Assembly: GCA_023251095.1 (NCBI GenBank) | Contig: JAHEZL010000022.1 | Location: 1 to 64,000, forward strand | Direction of reading: 5' to 3' | DNA length: 64,000 nt | Origin: Flavobacteriales bacterium | Lineage (GTDB): Bacteria; Bacteroidota; Bacteroidia; Flavobacteriales_C; GCA-002722245 | Position numbers and translations under genes: made by a program | Part shown: piece after piece, positions 28,707-37,555 of the stretch | Layout of the letters: each line of letters begins with the position of its first letter | Position numbering within the stretch: position 1 is the stretch's first letter | The notes under the pieces: generated by a model | What the model was told of the DNA's origin: nothing | Databases searched by the model: none | Seen by the model: the letters and a program-made list of their open reading frames with translations, nothing else

Positions 28707-28775
28707 GCACTCACCCTGGTCATTGCAAGAATTTTTGTGCTCAAAAATTGAAGCAATCCCATAATTAGCAAACAA

Positions 28776-28910
28776 ATAAAAAAATTATTCTACCTCATAA
28801 TAATAATTTTATTTTGTTTTGGCTGTGCTATTCCTATAACAAAAGAAGAAATAGGAACCACTAGGAGAAAAGATTATTCACTAACTCCCGTTCAGTTTAG
28901 CGAAGCGTAA
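28776..28910 (+). pseudogene. Lipoprotein gene remnant ending inside a palindromic repeat
   Basis: Open frame IKKLFYLIIIILFCFGCAIPITKEEIGTTRRKDYSLTPVQFSEA* with lipobox CFGC, no ATG; last codons lie in the hairpin at 28888-28918. Confidence 0.45.
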
Positions 28911-29022
28911 CTGGACGGAATCTTCTCTTGAAGCTTTCAGCTTCTTTTTAATTCAAACATTTTAAAGTAAACCGAAGCTGAAAGCTTCAAAAAAAGATTC
29001 CGCTAAGTTGAAAACTTAGCGG
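28888..29022. repeat. Composite of three hairpins in the intergenic region, family B
   Basis: CCGTTCAGTT...AACTGGACGG (28888-28918); TTGAAGCTTTCAGCTTC / GAAGCTGAAAGCTTCAA (28928-28944 / 28974-28990); CCGCTAAGTTGAAAACTTAGCGG (29000-29022). Confidence 0.8.
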
Positions 29023-29041
29023 AGCGAATGAACCATTCTCA

Positions 29042-29953
29042 TTACCTCTTCAACAACCTCAACGGAAAGCCCAATCTATTAATCTTCACAAACAAATAAG
29101 GGTTATTTACCGCACCAAAGCTCTGATAAAATCTTCCAAGATTTTCATCGTTAGATCCTTCAAAATCAAAGGTGATTTTTTGTCCGCTGTATTCCTGAAT
29201 AACGCTATCAATTAAAAAAGGCATAGCGCCTGAGTTACGCGCTAATTCATTATTTCCAGAGAAAAGAAAAATAATTTTTCCTTCTATTTTTAAAAAACAT
29301 GCTCCGGCACAAACTTTACCTTCCAACAAAACATGCTTTACTTTTAGTATGCCTTTATAATCACAAACATCCATCAATTCTTCAAAGCGGATGTAATCTT
29401 TTTTTGAAAGCGTTTTTATGCTTTTTCCTTTTTCAGTCTGGAATAAATTGATCACTTCCAAAGCCTTTGGAGCATCTGCGATCGTTAAACCTTTTTGACT
29501 TGCTTTTTTAATATTTCGACGGCAGTTTTCGGAATAGTTTTTTTTGATTTCTTCGTAGGAAGACGAAAGACCTAATTCGTAATTCACCCGTTGATTGATC
29601 AATCCCGGCGCTTTTAATCCGTTAGAAGAATTCAAATAATACTCTAAAAATTTAAATTTTGAATTCGCCAGTTGCAACACTTCAGCTAAAATATTTTCAC
29701 CGATTTCTGACTTTGAATACAATCCCAACTGCTGAATAAAAAACGGAGGATAAACATATTTAATTCCAAATTTTTTATTCCAGGGCAAAGGAAAAACCGC
29801 GTCGTAATCGCCTACCACTGCTCCATCCCAGTTTTTACAAAGTTCATTTAAATACCAACTGTAAGCATAAGGCAATTGTTGAATGCTTTGCTGAACACAA
29901 GCATCCCATTTATGTTTGTCGATGTTTTTATTTTCGAGGTACTTAATTTCCAT
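29042..29953 (-). CDS. GNAT/FemAB-like acyltransferase
   Basis: Start at MEIKYLENKNIDKH; NCRRNIKKASQKGL, ...FDFEGSNDENLGRFYQSFGA. Confidence 0.75.
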   Translation of the reverse strand: MEIKYLENKNIDKHKWDACVQQSIQQLPYAYSWYLNELCKNWDGAVVGDYDAVFPLPWNKKFGIKYVYPPFFIQQLGLYSKSEIGENILAEVLQLANSKFKFLEYYLNSSNGLKAPGLINQRVNYELGLSSSYEEIKKNYSENCRRNIKKASQKGLTIADAPKALEVINLFQTEKGKSIKTLSKKDYIRFEELMDVCDYKGILKVKHVLLEGKVCAGACFLKIEGKIIFLFSGNNELARNSGAMPFLIDSVIQEYSGQKITFDFEGSNDENLGRFYQSFGAVNNPYLFVKINRLGFPLRLLKR

Positions 29954-31256
29954 CGGGCTTCGCGTATTCCACCATATCAATATATACTTTGCGCCATCCC
30001 TTCCACAAACCCAAATCATTCATGGAATCGTTGTGCCATAAAGAAATAAAAATTCCATTTACCGCTTTCACCTGATCAATCACAGTTTTATAATGTTCCA
30101 TGGCTCTTTCGGGCGGAATTTTCTGGTAATATTTCAAGGTTCCTTCCATGATGGCAAAAGGGAAAATTTTGAGTGAAGTTTCTACTTCGAGATCCAAATC
30201 GTAAAAGAAAAAAGGCGTACACAATCCGGCTCTGAAGCCATAATCAGAAGCATAACCCATCGTGTAATCTTCCTGAATATCGAGTTCAATTAAATTGCGG
30301 TAAGTATCGGGCAAGGATATTTTCAAAAAATGTTGTCGGCTTTTAAATACTTCTCTGTTGATCACTCCTTGTAAACGCGAAACTTCCTTTGCCAATTGTG
30401 CCGGATTGCCGTTAGACCCAAAAGATGGATGGATACCCACTTGTGCATAATCAGCAAGCGATTTAATGAGTGAACGAAATCTTTTACTCTCTACCGAAAT
30501 GTTTTTATCGTTTACGCCATAGTCGCCCAACAGCAGAAAATACAAATATTCCAGTTGGTGTTCTTTTTGCAACTCCAATTGAAAATCATAAGTATCGTAA
30601 GGATCTTTTTCAGCTCCGGTCAATACCTTCAAACGTTGTTTAAAACCTTTGATATCCATAGTGGATAAAGATTTTAAAAATCCGCCCAACGTCCGCACCA
30701 CTCCTTTTTCCAGATAAGCATAAGCATTATCAATATCTATGGAAGAAATGAAACGGTATTTTTTCACCGGAAAAACCAGCTGAGGATATTTTTGCAAAAG
30801 CGCTTCTTTAAAATGCAGTGCCCATTTGTTCACCACGGGCTGATGCAAAAAATTATAGCTGTAGGCTAAACTCGCCTGAGCATCAAAACGGTCGTAAACG
30901 TCGCGGATGTGCGGAAGATATTCTTCGTAGCGACTCGCCAGAAAAAAACTGGCCGAAAAAATATCGAAAGGCAAGGCCGATTTCGGACCTACAGAAAAAA
31001 ATGCTTTCGTGTCTTTCCAGTTGAAAACCGCAATGTCCTGATCAATGATTCCTGTTTCAAACAATAACCCTTTCGATTGTATGAAAAGCTCATCGGCAAA
31101 GGGCTGATTACTATAGGTGAGCTTCGCTCCCGAATGAGCCAGATAGGCCTCTTTATCGGCAGTGAGCTCAAACTTAATTCCATAAATATCCCTGAACACC
31201 AGATTGAAGGCGTACTTCGCCCTGCTGGTTATTTTTGGAGTGTAAATGAGAATCAT
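29943..31256 (-). CDS. Polysaccharide deacetylase-like protein (DUF7033-type)
   Basis: RFISSIDIDNAYAY, VGIHPSFGSN, ETSLKIFPFAIMEGTLKYY, SLWHNDSMND. Confidence 0.78.
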   Translation of the reverse strand: MILIYTPKITSRAKYAFNLVFRDIYGIKFELTADKEAYLAHSGAKLTYSNQPFADELFIQSKGLLFETGIIDQDIAVFNWKDTKAFFSVGPKSALPFDIFSASFFLASRYEEYLPHIRDVYDRFDAQASLAYSYNFLHQPVVNKWALHFKEALLQKYPQLVFPVKKYRFISSIDIDNAYAYLEKGVVRTLGGFLKSLSTMDIKGFKQRLKVLTGAEKDPYDTYDFQLELQKEHQLEYLYFLLLGDYGVNDKNISVESKRFRSLIKSLADYAQVGIHPSFGSNGNPAQLAKEVSRLQGVINREVFKSRQHFLKISLPDTYRNLIELDIQEDYTMGYASDYGFRAGLCTPFFFYDLDLEVETSLKIFPFAIMEGTLKYYQKIPPERAMEHYKTVIDQVKAVNGIFISLWHNDSMNDLGLWKGWRKVYIDMVEYAKPDGN

Positions 31257-31350
31257 TACGGAAAGGTAAAAGAAACAATGATAAAAAGGAAGAAATTACC
31301 TTTCTGCTTTTAACTTTTTACCTTAAGTTTGCTGTATAAAATAACAACAG

Positions 31351-32049
31351 ATGAAATTTGGAGTAATTACTTTTCCGGGATCAAATTGTGATCAAGACAT
31401 GGTTTATGTTTTAAAAAACATTTTAGGTCAGGAAGTTGAAACCTTATGGCACAAGGACCGCGATCTGAAAGGCTGCGATTTTATTGTGCTTCCGGGCGGA
31501 TTCTCTTATGGTGATTACCTGCGTTCAGGCGCTATTGCCCGCTTCTCTCCGATTATGGAAGAAGTGATCAAGCATGCCGACAAAGGCGGATATGTGCTGG
31601 GCGTGTGCAACGGATTTCAAATTTTGTGTGAATCGGGATTATTGCCCGGAGCCTTGTTGCAAAACAACTCTCAAAAATTCATTTGCAAAAATGTATTCGT
31701 TACTCCGCAAAGTGCTGATGCGCCAATATGCACTTCGTTAGAAAAACACAAAGCTTATAAAATTCCAATCGCTCATCAGGAAGGAAGATATTATGCCGAC
31801 AAAGAAACTTTGTGGCTATTGAATGAAAACGATCAGGTGATTTTTCGTTACTGCGATGAAAAAGGCACTATCAATGACGCTGCTAATCCAAACGGAGCGC
31901 TGGACAACATCGCGGGGGTTTGCAACAAAAAAAGAAATGTATTTGGTATGATGCCGCATCCTGAAAGAGCTGCGGATAGTGAATTATCCAATATCGACGG
32001 ACGATTGATTTTTGAATCGTTGATTGACGGGATTTTGGCGAAAATCTAA
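31351..32049 (+). CDS. purQ: Phosphoribosylformylglycinamidine synthase subunit PurQ
   Basis: FPGSNCDQDM; GGFSYGDYLRSGAIA; GVCNGFQIL; MMPHPERA. Confidence 0.96.
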   Translation: MKFGVITFPGSNCDQDMVYVLKNILGQEVETLWHKDRDLKGCDFIVLPGGFSYGDYLRSGAIARFSPIMEEVIKHADKGGYVLGVCNGFQILCESGLLPGALLQNNSQKFICKNVFVTPQSADAPICTSLEKHKAYKIPIAHQEGRYYADKETLWLLNENDQVIFRYCDEKGTINDAANPNGALDNIAGVCNKKRNVFGMMPHPERAADSELSNIDGRLIFESLIDGILAKI

Positions 32050-32055
32050 TTTCTT

Positions 32056-32120
32056 TTCCCACAGATTTCACAGATCTTCACAGATTTGGATTCTGTGTAA
32101 ATCTGTGAAATCTGTGGGAA
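32056..32120. repeat. Palindromic repeat, family C copy 1; possible bidirectional terminator
   Basis: TTCCCACAGATTTCACAGAT ... ATCTGTGAAATCTGTGGGAA, perfect 20-bp arms between convergent purQ and anmK. Confidence 0.85.
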
Positions 32121-32122
32121 CT

Positions 32123-33178
32123 TCACTCCAACTGAACAATAACCCCTCCACTACAATCCTTCTTCGCTCCCGTTACACTCGCCAAGCAATTCGGTAAATT
32201 CAAATATCTCAGTACGCCCAGGAAGGCAAAAATTATTGCTTCTTTAAAATCAATCACCGCCACTTCCGGCACCACCACTTCTCCGTTTTTGAAATTGTGT
32301 TTTATTCTTTCTATCAAAAATGAATTTTTTGCTCCACCTCCTGTAACCAGCAAAGAACCCGGTTTTACATTGGATACAATGCTTTGAGCGATGTATTCTA
32401 CAAATGTGCACATTTGATCCTGCACACTTAAAGTTGAAGATTTTAAAATCGGGAAATATTCTTTTTCAATGTATTCGATGCCTAAAGACTTTGGAGCAGG
32501 CAAGAGATTAAACTCCACAGCATTCAATAACTTCAGAAGCTCAGCATCTACTTTTCCTTCTGCGGAAATTTTTCCGCCATCGTCGTAGGCCTTTCCGAAA
32601 TGTGCAGCCAACGCATTCAATACAATGTTCACCGGACAAATATCAAAAGCTTTTCTTTTTCCATCATTATTGAAAGAGACATTGGCAATTCCACCCAGAT
32701 TCAAACAATTATCATATTGAGCAAAAAGCAATTCATCACCAATGGGAACCAGCGGAGCACCTTGTCCGCCCATCGCTACATCCAATGTTCTGAAATCACC
32801 GATAGTAGTTTTTTGCGTAGCGGAAGCAATGTGATTCAAATCGCCAATTTGCAAAGTGAGGCCGATTTCCGGTTGATGAAAAACCGTGTGGCCATGCGAT
32901 GAAATAAAATCAACTTGCAGTTTATGTTGAGCAATAAAATTTTTCACTTGCAGGCCTGTCCATTTTCCATAGTCAACATGTAACCTGCTCAGTTCATAGC
33001 CTGTATAAGATCGTGCGTTTTGCAGTTGTTCTTTAAGAGAATTATCGTAGGATATGGTGACACCCGGACCCGATTTAAAAGTCCATTTACCGCCATTTTG
33101 TGTAAATTCACAATAAGCGATATCCAAACCATCCAAAGAGGTTCCCGACATTAAACCGATGACGCGCAATTCTTTCAC
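32123..33178 (-). CDS. anmK: Anhydro-N-acetylmuramic acid kinase
   Basis: VIGLMSGTSLDGLDIA; NLGGIANVSF; VTGGGAKNSFLIERI. Confidence 0.95.
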   Translation of the reverse strand: MKELRVIGLMSGTSLDGLDIAYCEFTQNGGKWTFKSGPGVTISYDNSLKEQLQNARSYTGYELSRLHVDYGKWTGLQVKNFIAQHKLQVDFISSHGHTVFHQPEIGLTLQIGDLNHIASATQKTTIGDFRTLDVAMGGQGAPLVPIGDELLFAQYDNCLNLGGIANVSFNNDGKRKAFDICPVNIVLNALAAHFGKAYDDGGKISAEGKVDAELLKLLNAVEFNLLPAPKSLGIEYIEKEYFPILKSSTLSVQDQMCTFVEYIAQSIVSNVKPGSLLVTGGGAKNSFLIERIKHNFKNGEVVVPEVAVIDFKEAIIFAFLGVLRYLNLPNCLASVTGAKKDCSGGVIVQLE

Positions 33179-33208
33179 CGTGAAAAATTAATGATTTAAA
33201 TTTACTTT

Positions 33209-34348
33209 ATGAACATACAACTTTCCGAAGAACATAAAATGATTCAGCAAGCCGCAAGAGATTTTGCGCGCAACGAACTTTTGCCAGGCGTAATTGAAAG
33301 AGATGAAACTCAAACTTTCCCGAAAGAACAAATTAAAAAACTCTCAGAACTTGGATTCATGGGCATGATGGTGAATCCAAAATACGGTGGTGCCGGGATG
33401 GATACCATTTCTTATGTACTTGCGATGGAAGAAATTTCAAAAATTGATGCTTCAGTTTCTGTATGTATGAGCGTGAACAATTCCCTTGTTTGCTGGGGAT
33501 TGGAAACTTACGGCAGCGAAGCACAAAAACAAAAATATTTAGTGCCTTTGGCCAAAGGAGAAAAAATAGGAGCCTTTTGTTTATCCGAACCAGAAGCCGG
33601 ATCTGATGCTACTTCACAAAGCACTACCGCTATTGATAAAGGGGATTATTACTTACTCAACGGCACCAAAAACTGGATCACCAACGGAAGCTCTGCTTCC
33701 ACTTATCTGGTGATTGCGCAAACTGATGTAAGCAAAGGACATAGAGGCATCAACGCTTTCATCGTTGAAAAAGGATGGGAAGGATTTGTGGTAGGTAAAA
33801 AAGAAAATAAGCTTGGAATCCGTGGTTCCGACACACATTCCTTAATGTTTACCGACGTAAAAGTTCCAAAAGAAAACAGAATTGGTGAAGATGGTTTCGG
33901 ATTTAAATTCGCGATGAGTACGCTCTCCGGCGGACGAATCGGAATTGCTTCACAAGCGCTGGGTATTGCCAGCGGTGCTTTTGAACTTTCCACTCAATAT
34001 GCAAAAGAAAGAAAAGCTTTTGGCAAACCCATTTCAGATCATCAGGCCATAGCTTTCAAACTCGCTGATATGGCTACGCAAATCAACGCTGCGCGTTTGC
34101 TTTGCCTCAAAGCTGCATGGTTGAAAGATCAGCACGGTGATTATACTGAAGCCGGTGCGATGGCAAAATTATTCTCATCAAAAGTTGCAATGGATACTAC
34201 TATTGAAGCTGTACAAATTCACGGTGGCTATGGTTTCGTGAAAGAATATCATGTGGAGCGATTAATGCGTGACGCAAAAATCACACAAATTTACGAAGGA
34301 ACAAGTGAGATTCAAAAGTTGGTAATTAGCAGAGGGATATTGAAGTAA
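33209..34348 (+). CDS. Acyl-CoA dehydrogenase
   Basis: GAFCLSEPEAGSDATS; ERKAFGKPISDHQAI; QIYEGTSEIQKLVISRGIL. Confidence 0.96.
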   Translation: MNIQLSEEHKMIQQAARDFARNELLPGVIERDETQTFPKEQIKKLSELGFMGMMVNPKYGGAGMDTISYVLAMEEISKIDASVSVCMSVNNSLVCWGLETYGSEAQKQKYLVPLAKGEKIGAFCLSEPEAGSDATSQSTTAIDKGDYYLLNGTKNWITNGSSASTYLVIAQTDVSKGHRGINAFIVEKGWEGFVVGKKENKLGIRGSDTHSLMFTDVKVPKENRIGEDGFGFKFAMSTLSGGRIGIASQALGIASGAFELSTQYAKERKAFGKPISDHQAIAFKLADMATQINAARLLCLKAAWLKDQHGDYTEAGAMAKLFSSKVAMDTTIEAVQIHGGYGFVKEYHVERLMRDAKITQIYEGTSEIQKLVISRGILK

Positions 34349-34369
34349 TAAAAAAATCAACTCATTTGT

Positions 34370-34449
34370 CTGAACCTTGATTCACTTGATTAAAGGATTA
34401 TCCTGATTGCAGATCCTTCAATCTTTTAATCAAGTGAATCAAGGTTCAG
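34370..34449. repeat. Long palindromic repeat, family D
   Basis: CTGAACCTTGATTCACTTGATTAAA (34370-34394) / TTTAATCAAGTGAATCAAGGTTCAG (34425-34449), perfect 25-bp arms between convergent genes. Confidence 0.9.
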
Positions 34450-35114
34450 ATAATCTCCCCATCCTTCATCTCAATAATCCTGTCTGATTTTTCAGCGAAG
34501 TCTGTATCGTGCGTAACAGCAATAATAGTATTTCCTTTTGCCGCAAGATCTTTAAAAATATCAAATACGATTCCTGTATTTACAGAATCTAAATTCCCTG
34601 TAGGTTCATCGGCCATGATGACTTTAGGTTCATTGATGAGTGCGCGCGCAACAGCTACACGCTGTTGTTGTCCGCCCGATAATTTCCCTGAAAGTTTGTG
34701 TGCATAATCCTTCATTTGAACTTGCGCTAATTTTGCCAAAGCTCTTTCTTCAATTTCTTCTTTACTGTATTTACCTAGTTTAAGCGCGGGCATCATTACA
34801 TTTTGCAAAGCGGTGAATTCAGGCAAGAGAAAATGAAATTGAAAAATGAAACCGATGTTTTCATTGCGGAAAGCCGCGAGTTCATTTTGTGTTAATCCCG
34901 TTACTTTGGTGTTGTTGATGAAAACTTCACCTTCGTAATCATTGTCCATAGTGGACAATAAATACAACAAAGTAGATTTTCCGCAACCCGATTTCCCGGT
35001 GATACAAACGAATTCACCGCTGTTAATCGACATGTTGATGTTCTTAATCACGTGAAATTCTTCAATCTCCCGAAAGTATTTATTGAGTTGTATGGTTTTT
35101 AAAATCTCTCCCAT
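34446..35114 (-). CDS. ABC transporter ATP-binding protein (LolD/MacB/DevA type)
   Basis: Walker A GKSGCGKSTLL; LSGGQQQRVAVARAL; MADEPTGNLDS. Start set at MGEILKT. Confidence 0.94.
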   Translation of the reverse strand: MGEILKTIQLNKYFREIEEFHVIKNINMSINSGEFVCITGKSGCGKSTLLYLLSTMDNDYEGEVFINNTKVTGLTQNELAAFRNENIGFIFQFHFLLPEFTALQNVMMPALKLGKYSKEEIEERALAKLAQVQMKDYAHKLSGKLSGGQQQRVAVARALINEPKVIMADEPTGNLDSVNTGIVFDIFKDLAAKGNTIIAVTHDTDFAEKSDRIIEMKDGEII

Positions 35115-35115
35115 A

Positions 35116-36375
35116 TTATCCGCGTAAAATTGCAACAGGATCTATTTTTGATGCTTTCAGCGACGGCATAAATCCCGCCACCAGCGTGGTAATTACGCCA
35201 AACAAAATACCAAAGACATAATATTTCACTTCAAAAATTACCGGAAATGTTTTCAAGCTCACAAAACCTTTTGCCGGGAAAGGCACACAGGATAAGCCAT
35301 ACGAAAGCAGAAATCCGAAAAGCAATCCCGCCAACGCTCCCAATAATCCAATGGTAATGGATTGTGCCAGAAAAATCTGCACTATATCTTTTTGTGCAAA
35401 ACCCTGTGCTTTTAAAATAGCAATATCTTTCATTTTATTGGTGATGAGCATGTTCATGATATTGTAAATTCCAAAACCTGCTACGATCAGCATTGTTGCA
35501 CTCACCACTATCGTTAGCACATCCCGCACAGTGTTGGAAGCCTCCACCGAAGCATTGGTTACTTCCCAGTCTTCCGCTTTGTATCCGTATTTTTTTTGAA
35601 AAGAAAATGCCTCAGCGTGCGCATAATTAATGTCTTTCATTTTCACATTGATGGCCGTGATGTAATTTTTATCTTTTCCCAACACCTGCTGAACGGTAGA
35701 AATATTCACGTAGCTGTTTACGTCATCCACTGCTGCAATTCCAATCTGATAAGTTCCCACAACACGCAAGCGCATAGATGTACCGCTGGGTGTAGCCAAG
35801 GTCACCATATCACCGATAACAACGTGTAATTTTTCTGCGAGTCCCACCCCCATCACAATTCCATTATCAATGGTGAGTAGATTTTCCAAACGACCACTGA
35901 TGATTTTACTTTTCAAATCGAACAGTCGGATTTCATCCAGAATATTCACACCTTTCAAAATTCCATTCAATTGCACCGGACCGTAATTGTAAAAAACCTG
36001 TGACGTCACCACAGGAGAAACCGCCAACACTTTAGGATTTTGGTGCAAATCACTAATGATTTGTTGTGCATTTTTTAAGTTCAAACTAATGTCTTTCGGT
36101 TTTGGATGATGAACGATAGTGAGTTGATTGCTATCCTTAAAATATTCGGAAGTGATGGACGAAGAAAAATCGGTTTTGTAATCGTTGAAAATACGAACGT
36201 CGGGTGTTGACGACAACATCGTATCCTGCAAAAACTGATTCACACCCTTCATGAAACTGATCATGAGAATAAACATGGCTATCCCGAAAGTCACGCCTAG
36301 CATGGCCACTATCGACTGCTTTTTGCGCGACAGCAGATGAGTTTTCGCTATTTCAAGATTTACCGGAAGCGCCAT
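35116..36375 (-). CDS. FtsX-like ABC transporter permease (MacB/DevC type)
   Basis: N-terminal TM, large extracytoplasmic domain, C-terminal FtsX-type TM helices; DIAILKAQGF. Confidence 0.9.
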   Translation of the reverse strand: MALPVNLEIAKTHLLSRKKQSIVAMLGVTFGIAMFILMISFMKGVNQFLQDTMLSSTPDVRIFNDYKTDFSSSITSEYFKDSNQLTIVHHPKPKDISLNLKNAQQIISDLHQNPKVLAVSPVVTSQVFYNYGPVQLNGILKGVNILDEIRLFDLKSKIISGRLENLLTIDNGIVMGVGLAEKLHVVIGDMVTLATPSGTSMRLRVVGTYQIGIAAVDDVNSYVNISTVQQVLGKDKNYITAINVKMKDINYAHAEAFSFQKKYGYKAEDWEVTNASVEASNTVRDVLTIVVSATMLIVAGFGIYNIMNMLITNKMKDIAILKAQGFAQKDIVQIFLAQSITIGLLGALAGLLFGFLLSYGLSCVPFPAKGFVSLKTFPVIFEVKYYVFGILFGVITTLVAGFMPSLKASKIDPVAILRG

Positions 36376-37470
36376 TTATTTTTCTACAGATAAAATAATT
36401 TCAGTTTTTTCATCGGCACCTGACACAATCTCAGCATCATCCAAAGTAAGAATTCCTGTTTTTACGGGAATGAGTTTTTGATCACCATTTTCGTTAACCA
36501 TAATACTGTCGTTCACTAAAGAATTGCGCGGAATGACCAATGCATTTTTTTTACTTTGAATGATAATATTGGCTTCCACTGAAGTATGAATAAAAGGCAT
36601 AGAAATATGATCAGTAAATTCAGCATCCACGCGGAAAGACTGATCAGCCTCATTCATCAAAGGATACAGGCGCGTCACTTTAGCTTTATAAATAGTTGCG
36701 CCGCTCACATCGGTTTTCAATAAAACTTCCTGATTCAGTTTTATTTTATCTACATCCTGCTGATCCACCGACAATTTAAGAACACGCTCTCCCATCGATC
36801 CTACCAAAGCAATCAACTCACTTATGCGCACCGACTCTCCTTCTTCTTTATAGGTTTTAAAAACCACACCATCAATATCGCTGCGGATGATGAAATTATT
36901 TAAATCGCTTTGGGCTGAGGCCATCTGACTTTGCGCATTGGACAAAGAAACTCTCAAATCATTTTTGGCAGCTTGGTATTTCTCTTTTGCCGATTTATAT
37001 AAATTTTCGGAAGTGCTGTATTGCAAGGCTTTGACATCATAATCCATTTGCGATACCGCGTTACTTTCCAATAGTTTTTTGTATTTGGTAAAAGTCAAAG
37101 AATCCAGCTTGAATTTATCTTGTGCATTTTGCATATTCAATTTCAAATCATTGAGAATATGTGAATTTCCCGAAGCATCATCCGATGATTTATCCAACAA
37201 TTGCTTTGCCGAGTTCAATCGCGCAGCTTGTGATTCATTGCTGATTTCATAGAGTATTTGTCCCTTCTTAATGCTGTCCCCGTCATTCACGTATTTCTTA
37301 ATGATGGTTCCGTTGATGAGCGCAAAAATACTGTGCTCGTTTTTAGGAATAATACTTCCTGAAGCATAGACCGATTCAACAATATTTTTCCTAACCGGAT
37401 GAATGATTTCCGTTTTGTCGCAGCTCACCAGAGCCAGCAACAAGAATATAGACAAGAGACGAAGTGACAT
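36376..37470 (-). CDS. HlyD/RND-type periplasmic adaptor subunit (MacA/DevB type)
   Basis: Lipobox LVSC; biotinyl-lipoyl-like and hairpin regions; operonic with the permease and ATPase. Confidence 0.9.
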   Translation of the reverse strand: MSLRLLSIFLLLALVSCDKTEIIHPVRKNIVESVYASGSIIPKNEHSIFALINGTIIKKYVNDGDSIKKGQILYEISNESQAARLNSAKQLLDKSSDDASGNSHILNDLKLNMQNAQDKFKLDSLTFTKYKKLLESNAVSQMDYDVKALQYSTSENLYKSAKEKYQAAKNDLRVSLSNAQSQMASAQSDLNNFIIRSDIDGVVFKTYKEEGESVRISELIALVGSMGERVLKLSVDQQDVDKIKLNQEVLLKTDVSGATIYKAKVTRLYPLMNEADQSFRVDAEFTDHISMPFIHTSVEANIIIQSKKNALVIPRNSLVNDSIMVNENGDQKLIPVKTGILTLDDAEIVSGADEKTEIILSVEK

Positions 37471-37555
37471 AAAAGAAGAATTGGTGAAGTAAATTTAAGG
37501 TATTACAGGAATGAAAAGGTGATCTTCGTCAGGAAAATTTATGAGAATGGTTTTT

